From a virus: a stretch of DNA of 47,123 nucleotides. The notes beneath the pieces were generated by a model. It was not told where the DNA came from, made no database searches, and was given only the letters and a program-made list of their open reading frames with translations. The DNA lies in the IMG/VR virus record IMGVR_UViG_3300037493_003604, positions 1 through 47,123 of that record; one strand, 5' to 3'. The first letter of the stretch is position 1. The number at the start of each line of letters is the position of its first letter. The translations under genes were made by a program, and so were the position numbers. Below are positions 24,969-33,603 of this stretch, one piece after another.

Positions 24969-25043
24969 ATGATAAAAGTAGGATCAGATTTTAGCGGAGT
25001 AGGTGCGTTCAATCAGGCACTAATGCGATTAGGAGTAGAATAA
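24969..25043 (+). pseudogene. Remnant of DNA cytosine-5 methyltransferase (N-terminus only)
   Basis: An ATG opens 24 codons reading IKVGSDFSGVGAFNQALMRL followed by a stop. DFSGVGAF is motif I (the S-adenosylmethionine site) of C5 cytosine methyltransferases, and the distance from the start is typical. Nothing of motifs IV, VI, VIII or X follows; the next gene begins 60 bases later and is unrelated. The gene has been deleted down to its first exposed motif. A leader peptide is less likely. Confidence 0.72.
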
Positions 25044-25105
25044 GCAAGCAGGGAACTCAATAGTCGTAAATGTACTTTACAAGATATTAAAAAATTTACT
25101 AAACC

Positions 25106-25501
25106 ATGAATAAGGAAAAAAACATACAGAACGAAATCCGTTTAAACGTTACCGACAACGTCCGCACGTTCAGAAACAACGTCGGCACAGGTTGGACAGG
25201 TGACGCTCAGCGCACTAAAGGAGGCGATACGATTATTAAAGACGCGCGACCTCTGCACGCGGGATTATGTAAAGGTAGCTCCGATTTAATCGGGTGGGTT
25301 ACGGTAGAAATCACGCCTGAGATGGTCGGTAAAAAAATCGCCGTATTTTTGGCGTTAGAGGTAAAAACTACCAAAGGCCGCCCGACGAAAGAACAACGAA
25401 ATTTTATTCATACGGTTGTAAATTCGGGCGGTATCGGTGGAATTGTCCGAAGCTCCGAAGATACGAACAGGTTAATTAAAGACTGGAATTATGGAGTTTA
25501 G
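25106..25501 (+). CDS. VRR-NUC domain nuclease
   Basis: 131 aa. Features of the VRR-NUC (PD-(D/E)xK) family: a Glu in IQNEIRLNV near the start, GSSDLIGW in the middle, LALEVKTTKGRPTKEQ with the catalytic E-x-K, and a Gly-rich end (SGGIGGIVRS). These proteins act on branched DNA in phage replication and recombination. It precedes the primase-helicase with overlapping small gene between. Confidence 0.82.
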   Translation: MNKEKNIQNEIRLNVTDNVRTFRNNVGTGWTGDAQRTKGGDTIIKDARPLHAGLCKGSSDLIGWVTVEITPEMVGKKIAVFLALEVKTTKGRPTKEQRNFIHTVVNSGGIGGIVRSSEDTNRLIKDWNYGV

Positions 25502-25772
25502 TGAAACGCTCGGCCGCTGCGGATTGTGCGGTAGCTCATTAAATCCGATTGATTACGATTCAGATTTTAACCGATGCAGGCCGTGCCAAACGAATATAGA
25601 AACTATGGAAATATCAGATTATAGAAACTACCTAAAAAGATTGAGGAAAAAACCTACCTTTGTATTTTTCTTTGAAATTTTACAGTTTTCTGATTTTGGC
25701 GAACGTTTGAAATTATTTTACGCCTTGGAAACAAAAACCCACATTACCACCGATGAAAATAAACTACCATAA
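25491..25772 (+). CDS. Small zinc-finger protein, 93 aa
   Basis: Overlaps the nuclease gene by 11 bases and the primase gene by 20. N-terminal four-Cys finger: RCGLCG ... RCRPC (about residues 9-32). The rest is helical. It may bind DNA or the primase. Overlaps on both sides indicate tight coupling. Confidence 0.65.
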   Translation: MEFSETLGRCGLCGSSLNPIDYDSDFNRCRPCQTNIETMEISDYRNYLKRLRKKPTFVFFFEILQFSDFGERLKLFYALETKTHITTDENKLP

Positions 25773-28365
25773 ACGGATATTTGAACCTGCTGAGGCGGTC
25801 GATATATTCGATATTTATACTAACATTGCAGACGGTCACTATTTGTCTGAAACGGAGCATATACATACGCATTTTGAGAGCTACGAAAACAAAGACGCGT
25901 ATCAGGCCGACAAACGGCGATTATTGCCTGCGGTGGTATTCTCAGGATGTTACGACCGACATGAAACGGTAGAAAATCAAATCAGTGTTCAGCACTCGGG
26001 TGTTATGAATATGGATATTGATATGAATACCAAAGCTGATTTAGAGAAATTTAATAAATTAGTTCATACGGGTAAACTGATTTATATCGAAGCGGCTGCG
26101 CTGTCTGTGTCGGGTAAGTTTAACGGCTCGATGTGGATAAATGTAAGAATCGAAATACCTGCCGATTTCGCAGAGGTAACAGATTATATTAAGAAAAAAC
26201 TAAAACTAACAGATATAAATTTTGTCAGTCGGTTACATTCGACGTTTTATGATTGGTTTTCTGCGATGTTGCTTAATGAATTAAATATCGTTACGGGTAA
26301 AACTAAGGATTTAAAACGTTTGCGATATTTAAACCACGACGATAATATTTATGTAAATTACGATGCCGCCGTATTGCCGCTCAAAGGTCTCGAGATTTGG
26401 TTACAGATTCAGGACAAAGAGCAGGCAAAGCGAGATTTTAAAAATATTCAGGCGTCAGAATTAACTGACCCGTTTAAAATCGCGATGAGTTTCGCGGAGC
26501 GTAAAACGGGCAGCTGTGCGCCTGGTAATTATCATAATTTTATTACGATGTTATGTTCCTGCCTCAATCGGATGGGAATTTTAGAGTCCGACGCTGAAAA
26601 TTTTGTACAGAACGTTTTAAAGGTCGATATAAAAACTAACTGTGTAAATTATCCGTATAAGGCGTATTCGGGTGATTTTGGAACGTGGCAGGATTGGAAA
26701 GTAAAAAAATCAGTAGCGACCGAAGCGCCATCAGGCACGGATAAAACGCCACAGGTTAGGCCTGAAAATTCGCCGTATTTTATGCCGTTTGGATTTAATA
26801 AAAACGATGAAGGGGTTCAGATGTTTTGGTTTTACTGTAATATGTCGAAGTCGTTAATTAGGTTATCAGCTGCGAAAATGAGCACTCCGAACCTGTTGCA
26901 GTTAGCGCCGTTGGAGTGGTGGGAAACGGCGTATCCGAAAGCGAAAGGATTAGGTGTTGATTTAAATTCGGCGATTGATTTTCTGATACGTGTTAGTAAT
27001 GAAAAAGGATTTTACAGTAATAATAAAGTTAGGGGTCGCGGCGCGTGGATTGATAATAATCGAATTGTTATTCATGCGGGCACTCACTTAATTGTAGACG
27101 GTCAGCGTTACGAATTAGGCAGTATTAAAACTGAGTTTTTGTATGAGTTAGGCAGCGCGTTGGAATTAGGCAGCGCGAAACCGATAACCTGTGACGATTC
27201 GGCACGGTTAGCCGAAACGCTGAGCAAATTATCATGGGAGCGCGAAATCGACGGAATATTATTATCGGGTTGGTTAGCGATTGCGCCCGTCTGCGGTGTG
27301 TTATCTTGGCGCCCTCACATATGGATAACGGGCGGCGCGGGTTCGGGTAAATCGTGGGTTAATGCTGCGATGAAAAAATTTATCGGTAATATTTCAGTGA
27401 GCGTTCAGGGTAATACGTCTGAGGCGGGACTGAGAGAATTATTATTCAGCGACGCGATAAACGTACTGTTCGATGAAGCTGAGGGCGAAAACGAACACGC
27501 ACAGCAGCGAATCGAATCGGTTTTGCAGCTGATGAGATCCGCGTCGAGTAGTGACGGCGGTATGATTGTTAAGGGCAGCGGCAGCGGTGCGAAAACTTAC
27601 AATATCCGTAGTTGTTTTGCGTTCTGTTCGATTGTACCTCAGGCGGTGCACGGTTCAGATTTGCGACGTGTGACGAATTTAGAATTAAAACGCGGCGTAT
27701 TATCGGATTCTGATTTTGAGGCGTTAAATAGTGATTTTCACGATTTTGCGACCGATCAATACGTATTAGGTTTTCAGACTCGAATAATAAATATGATACC
27801 GTCGTTATTAAAAACGATTTCGATTTTCACCCGTGCGATTACTGAGAAATTAAAATCAAGGGCGATGGGTGACCAATTAGGTGCGATGTTGGGCGGCGCG
27901 TGGCACGTTGTTAATGACGAATGTCCGACAGGTGAAGAAGCGTTTAATTTTCTCGCTGAGATTGATTTTAGCGGTGAACAAGGGTTATCGAATCAAACTG
28001 ACGAATCGAAATGTTTGCAGCACATTTTAGGTATTCAGATTCGCGTTGAAACGGAAATCGCAATACATACGCGGACGTTAGGCGAATTAGTCGAAGCGTC
28101 ACTAAACGGCACCGAAACGGTAAGCATGACGAAGGCCGACGACCACATGAAACGGATCGGTATTAAGGTTGAAAATAATATGGTTTGTATTTCGACGACG
28201 TCGGCATGGGTTAAGAATAATTTGAAGGGGACGAATTGGGTTAAAAATTACGCTCAGGTGCTGAGCCGGATATCGGGGACTGTCCGTAAAAATATGACGT
28301 ATTTTACCACCACCATGAAAGGGCCCGCGATTTGTATTCCGATAAAAGAAATATTTGAAAAATAA
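25753..28365 (+). CDS. Primase-helicase (BT4734/VirE-like primase plus AAA helicase)
   Basis: 870 aa. The N-terminal half corresponds to the BT4734-like/VirE N-terminal primase module, with the acidic MNMDIDM motif near residue 85. The C-terminal half is a P-loop ATPase: Walker A GGAGSGKS (about 527-534) and Walker B VLFDEAEGE (about 570). It should unwind the fork and prime synthesis. As no DNA polymerase is encoded here, it would hand primers to the host replisome. Largest gene of the replication block. Confidence 0.8.
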   Translation: MKINYHKRIFEPAEAVDIFDIYTNIADGHYLSETEHIHTHFESYENKDAYQADKRRLLPAVVFSGCYDRHETVENQISVQHSGVMNMDIDMNTKADLEKFNKLVHTGKLIYIEAAALSVSGKFNGSMWINVRIEIPADFAEVTDYIKKKLKLTDINFVSRLHSTFYDWFSAMLLNELNIVTGKTKDLKRLRYLNHDDNIYVNYDAAVLPLKGLEIWLQIQDKEQAKRDFKNIQASELTDPFKIAMSFAERKTGSCAPGNYHNFITMLCSCLNRMGILESDAENFVQNVLKVDIKTNCVNYPYKAYSGDFGTWQDWKVKKSVATEAPSGTDKTPQVRPENSPYFMPFGFNKNDEGVQMFWFYCNMSKSLIRLSAAKMSTPNLLQLAPLEWWETAYPKAKGLGVDLNSAIDFLIRVSNEKGFYSNNKVRGRGAWIDNNRIVIHAGTHLIVDGQRYELGSIKTEFLYELGSALELGSAKPITCDDSARLAETLSKLSWEREIDGILLSGWLAIAPVCGVLSWRPHIWITGGAGSGKSWVNAAMKKFIGNISVSVQGNTSEAGLRELLFSDAINVLFDEAEGENEHAQQRIESVLQLMRSASSSDGGMIVKGSGSGAKTYNIRSCFAFCSIVPQAVHGSDLRRVTNLELKRGVLSDSDFEALNSDFHDFATDQYVLGFQTRIINMIPSLLKTISIFTRAITEKLKSRAMGDQLGAMLGGAWHVVNDECPTGEEAFNFLAEIDFSGEQGLSNQTDESKCLQHILGIQIRVETEIAIHTRTLGELVEASLNGTETVSMTKADDHMKRIGIKVENNMVCISTTSAWVKNNLKGTNWVKNYAQVLSRISGTVRKNMTYFTTTMKGPAICIPIKEIFEK

Positions 28366-28376
28366 ATATTGAAAAG

Positions 28377-28407
28377 TTTGGAATTGATAAAATAGGTTGT
28401 AATTTTG
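28377..28407 (+). promoter_or_regulatory. Promoter of the helicase-methyltransferase gene
   Basis: TTTG at 28377-28380, 19-base spacer, TAATTTTG at 28400-28407, 28 bases before the ATG. A full match to the Bacteroidetes consensus. Confidence 0.75.
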
Positions 28408-28434
28408 AGTATTATTTAATTAAAACTATAAAAA

Positions 28435-30939
28435 ATGAACGAGTACGAAAAGTTTTTAGAGAATAAGATTATCGTTGCAGAAGAATTTGGAACTGATGAT
28501 TTAAAAAGTGAAATTGATCCTAAGTTAATGCCCCATCAATATGATATTGTAAAGTGGTGTATTATGGGTGGAAGACGTGCTATTTTTGCAAGTTTTGGAC
28601 TTGGAAAAACAATGATGCAATTAGAATTAGCTCGTAAGATTATGGAAATAACAAATAAGCCTTTTTTGATTTGTATGCCTTTGGGCGTTGTTGGTGAGTT
28701 TAAGGATGATCTTGATTTTTTAGATTCTGAAATGAAGTTAAAATATATTACAGACTCCGATACTATTGAAACTGTATCTAATGATACTATCTATGTTACA
28801 AATTACGAAAGAATTAGAAAAGGTGATGTTTCTGCTGAATTTTTTGGCGGTGTATCATTTGATGAGGCTTCAATATTACGTAATTTAAAAACTGAAACTA
28901 CTAATTATGTACTTAAACATTTTAGTACTATCAATTATAGATTTGTTGCAACTGCCACACCTACCCCTAATGATTTTATTGAGATTCTAAATTATGCTGA
29001 TTATTTAGGCGTAATTGATAGAGGTCACGCACTTACAAGATTTTTTCAAAGAGATTCTACAAAAGCTGGACATCTTACACTTTATCCAAATAAAAAAGAA
29101 GAGTTTTGGAAATGGGTATCTACTTGGGCGGTATTTATAAATAAGCCTTCCGATCTTGGTTATGACGATACTGGTTATTTATTACCTAAATTAAACTTTA
29201 TTGAAATTTGCGTAGATAATATTTCAGATGAGCCTGTTTATGACAAATACGGAAAACTTATTATGTTTAAAGATAATAGCAAAAGCCTTGTAGATGTTAG
29301 CCGCGAAAAGTCAAACAGTATCAATGTAAGGGTAAATAAAGCTGTTGAAATTATATCAAAAACCCCAAATGATAATTGGATTTTGTGGCATCATTTAGAT
29401 GCTGAAAAAAATGCTATTGAAAAAGCATTAAAAAAAGATTATAATTTAAAGTCTGTTTTTGGCAGTCAAACAAATACGGAAAAAGAAAAGCTGCTAATTG
29501 ATTTTAAACATGGAGAATATCAAATACTTTCAACAAAACCAAAGATAGCTGGTTCAGGGTGCAATTTTCAGCACAATTGTAATAATATGATATTTGTTGG
29601 TATTGATTATAAGTTTAATGATTTTATTCAAGCTATACATAGATGCTACCGTTTTAAGCAAGATAAAGAGGTTAATGTTTATGCTATCTATACTCAGAAT
29701 GAATACGAAGTATTAAAAGCTCTACGCGCTAAATGGGTTAAGCACATTGAGCTACAAACAGAAATGATTAACCTTGTTAGAGAATACGGATTAAACACAG
29801 ATAAAATTAAATCAGATATGAAACGTCAAATATTCAATAATAGAAGAAGCTCAAAAATAGGTGGTGCAACTGTATTTAATGAGGATACTGTTAAAATTCA
29901 TGAAGAAATGGAATCAGATAGCACTGATATGATTTTAACATCAATTCCGTTTGGTGATCATTATGAATACTCTGATAATTATAATGACTTTGGCCACAAT
30001 CATGGCAATGAAAAGTTTTTCGAGCAAATGGACTTTTTAACTCCGCATCTGCTTAGAACATTAAAGCCTGGTAGAGTTGCGGCAATTCACGTAAAAGATC
30101 GCATAAGATACAGCTATCAAAATGGCGCAGGCTTTACAACAATTGACGATTTTAGCGGTAAAACAGTTGCGCATTTTCAAAAGCATGGTTTTTGGTTAAT
30201 TGGTAAGGTGACGATAACAACTGACGTTGTACGTGAAAATAATCAAACGTATCGTTTAGGATGGTCGGAGCAATGCAAAGACGCATCTAAAATGGGAGTA
30301 GGTTTGCCTGAATATGTTTTATTGTTTAGAAAGATGCCAACTTCACAAAATAATAGCTATGCGGATGAGCCTGTAATGCATACTAAACAAGAATACACGC
30401 GAGCAAATTGGCAATTAGATGCTCATGCGTATTGGAAATCTGATGGAAATAGATTCTTTTCGTCTAAAGAGCTTTCCGGTATGGATGTGGCTAAAATTGT
30501 AAAGTTTTGGAAAAAACATAATAAAAATGAAGTTTACAGTTTTGCGGAACATTTGAGATTATGCGAATCATTAGAGGAACAAGATAAACTATCGAGTTTA
30601 TTTATGACTTTGCCGATTCACTCTAATAATGATTTAGTTTGGACTGATATAAATAGAATGGCAACATTAAACGCTAATCAGGCGAACCGAAACAAAGAGA
30701 AACATATTTGTCCGCTTCAATTTGATATTGTTGAAAGACTTATAAATAGATTCACAATGAAAGGGCAATTAGTAGATGATCCTTTTGGCGGATTATTTAC
30801 AACAGCTTATAAATGCTTAGAGCTTGGCAGAAATGCGATAAGCACAGAGTTAAATCCTGAATACTATAATGATGGATTGTACTATTTAAAAAGCATAGAA
30901 TATAAAATAAACGTTCCATCTTTATTCGACGCATTCTAA
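28435..30939 (+). CDS. Snf2-like helicase fused to DNA methyltransferase
   Basis: 834 aa. Residues about 30-470 are an SF2/Snf2-like ATPase: Walker A SFGLGKT (53-59), DEAS (143-146), TATPTP (about 172), and HRCYRF (about 402). Residues about 490-834 are a beta-class amino-methyltransferase: catalytic motif IV appears as SIPFGD (503-508), and the SAM site DPFGG (782-786) comes last. Predicted to methylate adenine or cytosine amino groups in phage or host DNA, with the motor scanning or remodelling. The gene is far more AT-rich and CpG-poor than its neighbours and has its own promoter, both signs of recent transfer. Confidence 0.85.
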   Translation: MNEYEKFLENKIIVAEEFGTDDLKSEIDPKLMPHQYDIVKWCIMGGRRAIFASFGLGKTMMQLELARKIMEITNKPFLICMPLGVVGEFKDDLDFLDSEMKLKYITDSDTIETVSNDTIYVTNYERIRKGDVSAEFFGGVSFDEASILRNLKTETTNYVLKHFSTINYRFVATATPTPNDFIEILNYADYLGVIDRGHALTRFFQRDSTKAGHLTLYPNKKEEFWKWVSTWAVFINKPSDLGYDDTGYLLPKLNFIEICVDNISDEPVYDKYGKLIMFKDNSKSLVDVSREKSNSINVRVNKAVEIISKTPNDNWILWHHLDAEKNAIEKALKKDYNLKSVFGSQTNTEKEKLLIDFKHGEYQILSTKPKIAGSGCNFQHNCNNMIFVGIDYKFNDFIQAIHRCYRFKQDKEVNVYAIYTQNEYEVLKALRAKWVKHIELQTEMINLVREYGLNTDKIKSDMKRQIFNNRRSSKIGGATVFNEDTVKIHEEMESDSTDMILTSIPFGDHYEYSDNYNDFGHNHGNEKFFEQMDFLTPHLLRTLKPGRVAAIHVKDRIRYSYQNGAGFTTIDDFSGKTVAHFQKHGFWLIGKVTITTDVVRENNQTYRLGWSEQCKDASKMGVGLPEYVLLFRKMPTSQNNSYADEPVMHTKQEYTRANWQLDAHAYWKSDGNRFFSSKELSGMDVAKIVKFWKKHNKNEVYSFAEHLRLCESLEEQDKLSSLFMTLPIHSNNDLVWTDINRMATLNANQANRNKEKHICPLQFDIVERLINRFTMKGQLVDDPFGGLFTTAYKCLELGRNAISTELNPEYYNDGLYYLKSIEYKINVPSLFDAF

Positions 30940-30953
30940 AATTTAAACAACTT

Positions 30954-31331
30954 ATGTTACACTACCACAACACTACGCGCAACGATCACCGCGTTAACCA
31001 ATGGATTATTATTTGCTCACTGTACGCGCTCGATTACGCAGCGGGCAATATAACCGATGATATTGATATCAGGCAAGCTACTAAGCTCAGGTTTAAGAAT
31101 ATGAAACAATGGGCACAAAATACGTTAACTACATCATTTAGGATTAAGCCGAAGGATAAAACTGATACTGATTATATTGTTTACGACCACGTTGTAATTA
31201 TGCAGAAACTATTCATGTTAGCGTGTTCAATTCCGAATGAAGACCTACCTGAATTTTTAACTGAGGTTAACAATATTTCAGAAAAAATAATTAAAAAATA
31301 TTCCGATAATACAGTAATAATTGATAAATAG
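30954..31331 (+). CDS. Hypothetical protein, 125 aa
   Basis: Begins 14 bases after the fusion gene. Helical and polar with a basic centre (LRFKNMKQWAQNTL). CpG content returns to the phage norm here, in contrast to the gene upstream. No family recognised. Confidence 0.6.
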   Translation: MLHYHNTTRNDHRVNQWIIICSLYALDYAAGNITDDIDIRQATKLRFKNMKQWAQNTLTTSFRIKPKDKTDTDYIVYDHVVIMQKLFMLACSIPNEDLPEFLTEVNNISEKIIKKYSDNTVIIDK

Positions 31332-31334
31332 TAT

Positions 31335-31342
31335 TATCTTTG
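31335..31342 (+). promoter_or_regulatory. -7 box upstream of tmRNA
   Basis: TATCTTTG, about 60 bases before the tmRNA 5' end. No clear -33 box at 19 bases. Transcripts would begin upstream of the hairpin at 31371. Confidence 0.5.
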
Positions 31343-31370
31343 AATCTTTGAAACGTATAAAGTTCTTACG

Positions 31371-31400
31371 CGCCCCGTTAGTCGGATTTTGGGGCGTTAT
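31371..31400 (+). terminator. Stem-loop in front of tmRNA
   Basis: CGCCCC (31371-31376) pairs with GGGGCG (31391-31396), a 14-base loop between, then TTATTT. It could end transcripts of the replication block or be a leader removed when the tmRNA 5' end is made. Confidence 0.55.
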
Positions 31401-31404
31401 TTAA

Positions 31405-31741
31405 GGGGTCGAAAGGTATCGACAGATATAAACGGTGTTAACAGTCAGGCAAAAAACGCTTTAACCGGCAACAATTCAGACGTATCCAACGCGGGCAATG
31501 CTCGCACAGGTGAGGCCACCTACGGCCAAGAAACACAAGCGGGCCAAGTGTCAGCATAGGGAGTTTTTAATTGAGTTTGCTGATTCTTAAAATCAGATGG
31601 TGGAGCCTAAGTTTACAGACTTGGTTCGGATGCTGTCGGCCTGCGAAACTTAATGCTTCGAACGTAAAAAAACTGTACAAGCCTGTAAAATCCTGTAATG
31701 TACGAATAGACTGGACGCGGGTTCGAATCCCGCCGACTCCT
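31405..31741 (+). ncRNA. ssrA: Phage-encoded tmRNA
   Basis: About 337 bases with a tRNA-like body. The 5' GGGGTCG (31405-31411) pairs with CGACTCC (31734-31740), including one G-T pair. The 3' end carries the T-arm CGGG-TTCGAAT-CCCG, with the tmRNA-typical GGACGCGGGTTCGAA context. GTACAAGCCTGTA before it matches the usual 3' P2 region of tmRNA. Between the halves are several hairpins (for example CTGATT/AATCAG) and an open tag frame ending in codons for GQVSA and a TAG stop at 31557-31559. It rescues stalled ribosomes and tags the products. The tag end differs from the usual ALAA type. CCA is not encoded. Confidence 0.85.
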
Positions 31742-31748
31742 CAAAATG

Positions 31749-31817
31749 TTAGATATGGTGTAATTGGAAACACGGCATGGCATGGTGCGAATACAGGTTC
31801 GACTCCTGTTATCTAAT
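31749..31817 (+). tRNA. tRNA-like gene with shortened anticodon arm
   Basis: Eight bases after the tmRNA. Acceptor TTAGATA / TATCTAA is a perfect 7 bp, the D-arm GTGT/ACAC with loop AATTGGAA is normal, and the T-arm ACAGG-TTCGACT-CCTGT is perfect. The segment left for the anticodon arm and variable loop is only 18 bases, three or four short; it folds as GCAT/GTGC with a 6-base loop and shows no standard anticodon. The outer body resembles Bacteroidetes tRNA-Gln. It cannot be a normal decoding tRNA as it stands. Confidence 0.6.
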
Positions 31818-31850
31818 CAAAGTTTTTTGTAGTTTTTTAAAAGTGGTTTA

Positions 31851-31885
31851 CTGCCCGTTGTTTCGTTCACGGCGGGCAGTTTTTT
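31851..31885 (+). terminator. Terminator after tmRNA and tRNA-like gene
   Basis: CTGCCCG (31851-31857) / CGGGCAG (31873-31879) followed by six T's. It ends 15 bases before the ATG of the next gene. Confidence 0.85.
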
Positions 31886-31899
31886 AAAATCAATTATTT

Positions 31900-32418
31900 A
31901 TGTATTTAACATTTGAGCAAGCATTCAGCTTAATAAAACCAAAAATCTACAAAAACACGCATTATTATCAATTGTTTATACGCGATTTGATTGATAAAAA
32001 TGAATTAATAGAGGTTAATCCTGATTTATTTTTTTGTAATGAGAATGGCGAATATATCAAAGCTGATAAGGTATTAGCGAAACGTTTAGTTACTGCTCAA
32101 TCAGTTAACGAATACGTAAGAAAAAAACGCACTCATTACGAAAAATACGGCCGAAATGAAAAACCCGGAACATCAATAAAAATTGTATTTTCAGACAACA
32201 AAACAATGCGTTTTGATTCGTTTGATCAGGCTATGAATTATTTTGGAATTAGCCGTAATATAATCCGTAAGTCGATTGCAAAAAATAAAACCGTAGAGAT
32301 ACCCGTTAGACCTGATCGTTTAATTGAATTAGGAATAGATGCTGACCCCACAGAATCGGCGGGAATTACGACCTACGAAGATATTTCAGAATTTGTAAGA
32401 TTTTATAAAATCGAATGA
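31900..32418 (+). CDS. Hypothetical protein with helix-turn-helix-like C-terminus, 172 aa
   Basis: The N-terminal about 60 residues are helical and charged. Residues about 105-130 (FDSFDQAMNYFGISRN then IIRKSIAKN) resemble the NUMOD1-type DNA-binding helix-turn-helix found beside homing endonucleases. It may be a DNA-binding regulator or a relic of a homing system; an HNH protein is encoded three genes on. It overlaps the next gene by 4 bases (ATGA). Confidence 0.62.
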   Translation: MYLTFEQAFSLIKPKIYKNTHYYQLFIRDLIDKNELIEVNPDLFFCNENGEYIKADKVLAKRLVTAQSVNEYVRKKRTHYEKYGRNEKPGTSIKIVFSDNKTMRFDSFDQAMNYFGISRNIIRKSIAKNKTVEIPVRPDRLIELGIDADPTESAGITTYEDISEFVRFYKIE

Positions 32419-32621
32419 GTGAGCCAGCTCAGTTAATTAGAGAAATAAACTTAGGCTATACGATTGTTAAAATATTTAATCCGATTTCGGACAATAATTA
32501 TTTAATGATTATATACTATGACGTTTTAGGCAATTGGAGTCAGAAACAGATAAAAACGGATAAGGATAAAAATATTATTCTGTTTGGAAATTTAGCACAA
32601 ATAAAAAAACTACTAACATGA
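32415..32621 (+). CDS. Hypothetical protein, 68 aa
   Basis: Overlaps both neighbours by 4 bases (ATGA junctions). Alternating hydrophobic residues suggest a small beta sheet. No family recognised. Confidence 0.6.
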   Translation: MSEPAQLIREINLGYTIVKIFNPISDNNYLMIIYYDVLGNWSQKQIKTDKDKNIILFGNLAQIKKLLT

Positions 32622-33043
32622 AAGTAAAAATCATTAACCTATCAGGTTACGAAACACCACGCCACGCCACGGCGGGAAGCGCAGGAATTGACCTACGAAG
32701 CGCGAAAGAATACCCGATTACACTAAAGGCGGGAGAACGATTAAAAGTTCCTACGGGCATATTTTTAGAGATGCCGCAGGGTATTGAGTGCCAAGTTCGC
32801 GGGCGTAGTTCGTTGGCATTTAATCACGGGGTATTAAGTTTTAACGGAACAATTGACAGCGATTACCGCGGCGAAATTATCGGATTGTTGTTTAATACGT
32901 CGAAAGAAGATTATATTATTAACCCAGGTGATCGTATCTGTCAGATTGTATTCAATAAATTGCAATGGGTAAATTTTGAAGAAGTAGATAAATTAAATGA
33001 AAGCGAACGTAATACGGGCGCATTTGGTTCAACGGGTAAATAA
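32618..33043 (+). CDS. dut: Deoxyuridine triphosphatase
   Basis: 141 aa, full length for trimeric dUTPase. All five motifs are present: AGSAGIDL (19-26), GRSSLA (62-67), GTIDSDYRGEI (77-87) with the catalytic Asp, GDRICQ (104-109) and RNTGAFGSTG (131-140). It hydrolyses dUTP to dUMP and pyrophosphate, keeping uracil out of DNA and feeding dTMP synthesis. Coupled to both neighbouring genes. Confidence 0.95.
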   Translation: MKVKIINLSGYETPRHATAGSAGIDLRSAKEYPITLKAGERLKVPTGIFLEMPQGIECQVRGRSSLAFNHGVLSFNGTIDSDYRGEIIGLLFNTSKEDYIINPGDRICQIVFNKLQWVNFEEVDKLNESERNTGAFGSTGK

Positions 33044-33603
33044 TGAGAAAAACGTATAAAAAATGGCAGCTTAGTGATATTCTAACGCTTACAAAATTAT
33101 ATTCTGACGTTTCAAATTATGTAATAGCTGAACAGTTAGGATTTAGTTACTCTGCGATTTGTAATAAGGGGAAAGAATTAGAATTAAAAAAATCTGCTGA
33201 GTTTTTACGTAAAAATATGTGCGAGCCGAATCAGGCGCGTTTTTTTAAGAAAGGAAGTAAACCTACCAACGCATACCAAAAAGGCCACACGCCGACCAAC
33301 ACGAAGCCAATTGGCACGGAATCAGTAAGACGTTTTAATAATATTTTTGTTAAGACGGAATCGGGAAAGTGGGAACATAAGCATAAGTTAATTTGGGAAC
33401 AGGTTAAAGGTAAAGCGCCCAAAGGTATGTATATTGTTTTTGCTGATAAAAATAATCGTAATTTTTCGATTGATAATATTATCTGCGTCGATAAGGCCGA
33501 AATGATGCGCAGAAATAGCGCGGCAAATTTACCGACTGAATTATGCAGCGTAATAAATCAATTAGCTTGGTATCACAGAAAATTAAAAAACTATGAAAAA
33601 TAA
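33043..33603 (+). CDS. HNH-type endonuclease-like protein
   Basis: 186 aa. An N-terminal helix-turn-helix region (ILTLTKLYSDVSNYVIAEQL) is followed by the HNH_3-type core WEHKHKLIWEQVKGKAPKG, then IVFADKNNRNFSIDNIICV. The second His of the standard HNH core is replaced (FADKN), so activity is uncertain. Such proteins are frequent in Bacteroidetes phages and may be homing nucleases or DNA-binding derivatives. TAATG overlap with dUTPase. Confidence 0.75.
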   Translation: MRKTYKKWQLSDILTLTKLYSDVSNYVIAEQLGFSYSAICNKGKELELKKSAEFLRKNMCEPNQARFFKKGSKPTNAYQKGHTPTNTKPIGTESVRRFNNIFVKTESGKWEHKHKLIWEQVKGKAPKGMYIVFADKNNRNFSIDNIICVDKAEMMRRNSAANLPTELCSVINQLAWYHRKLKNYEK

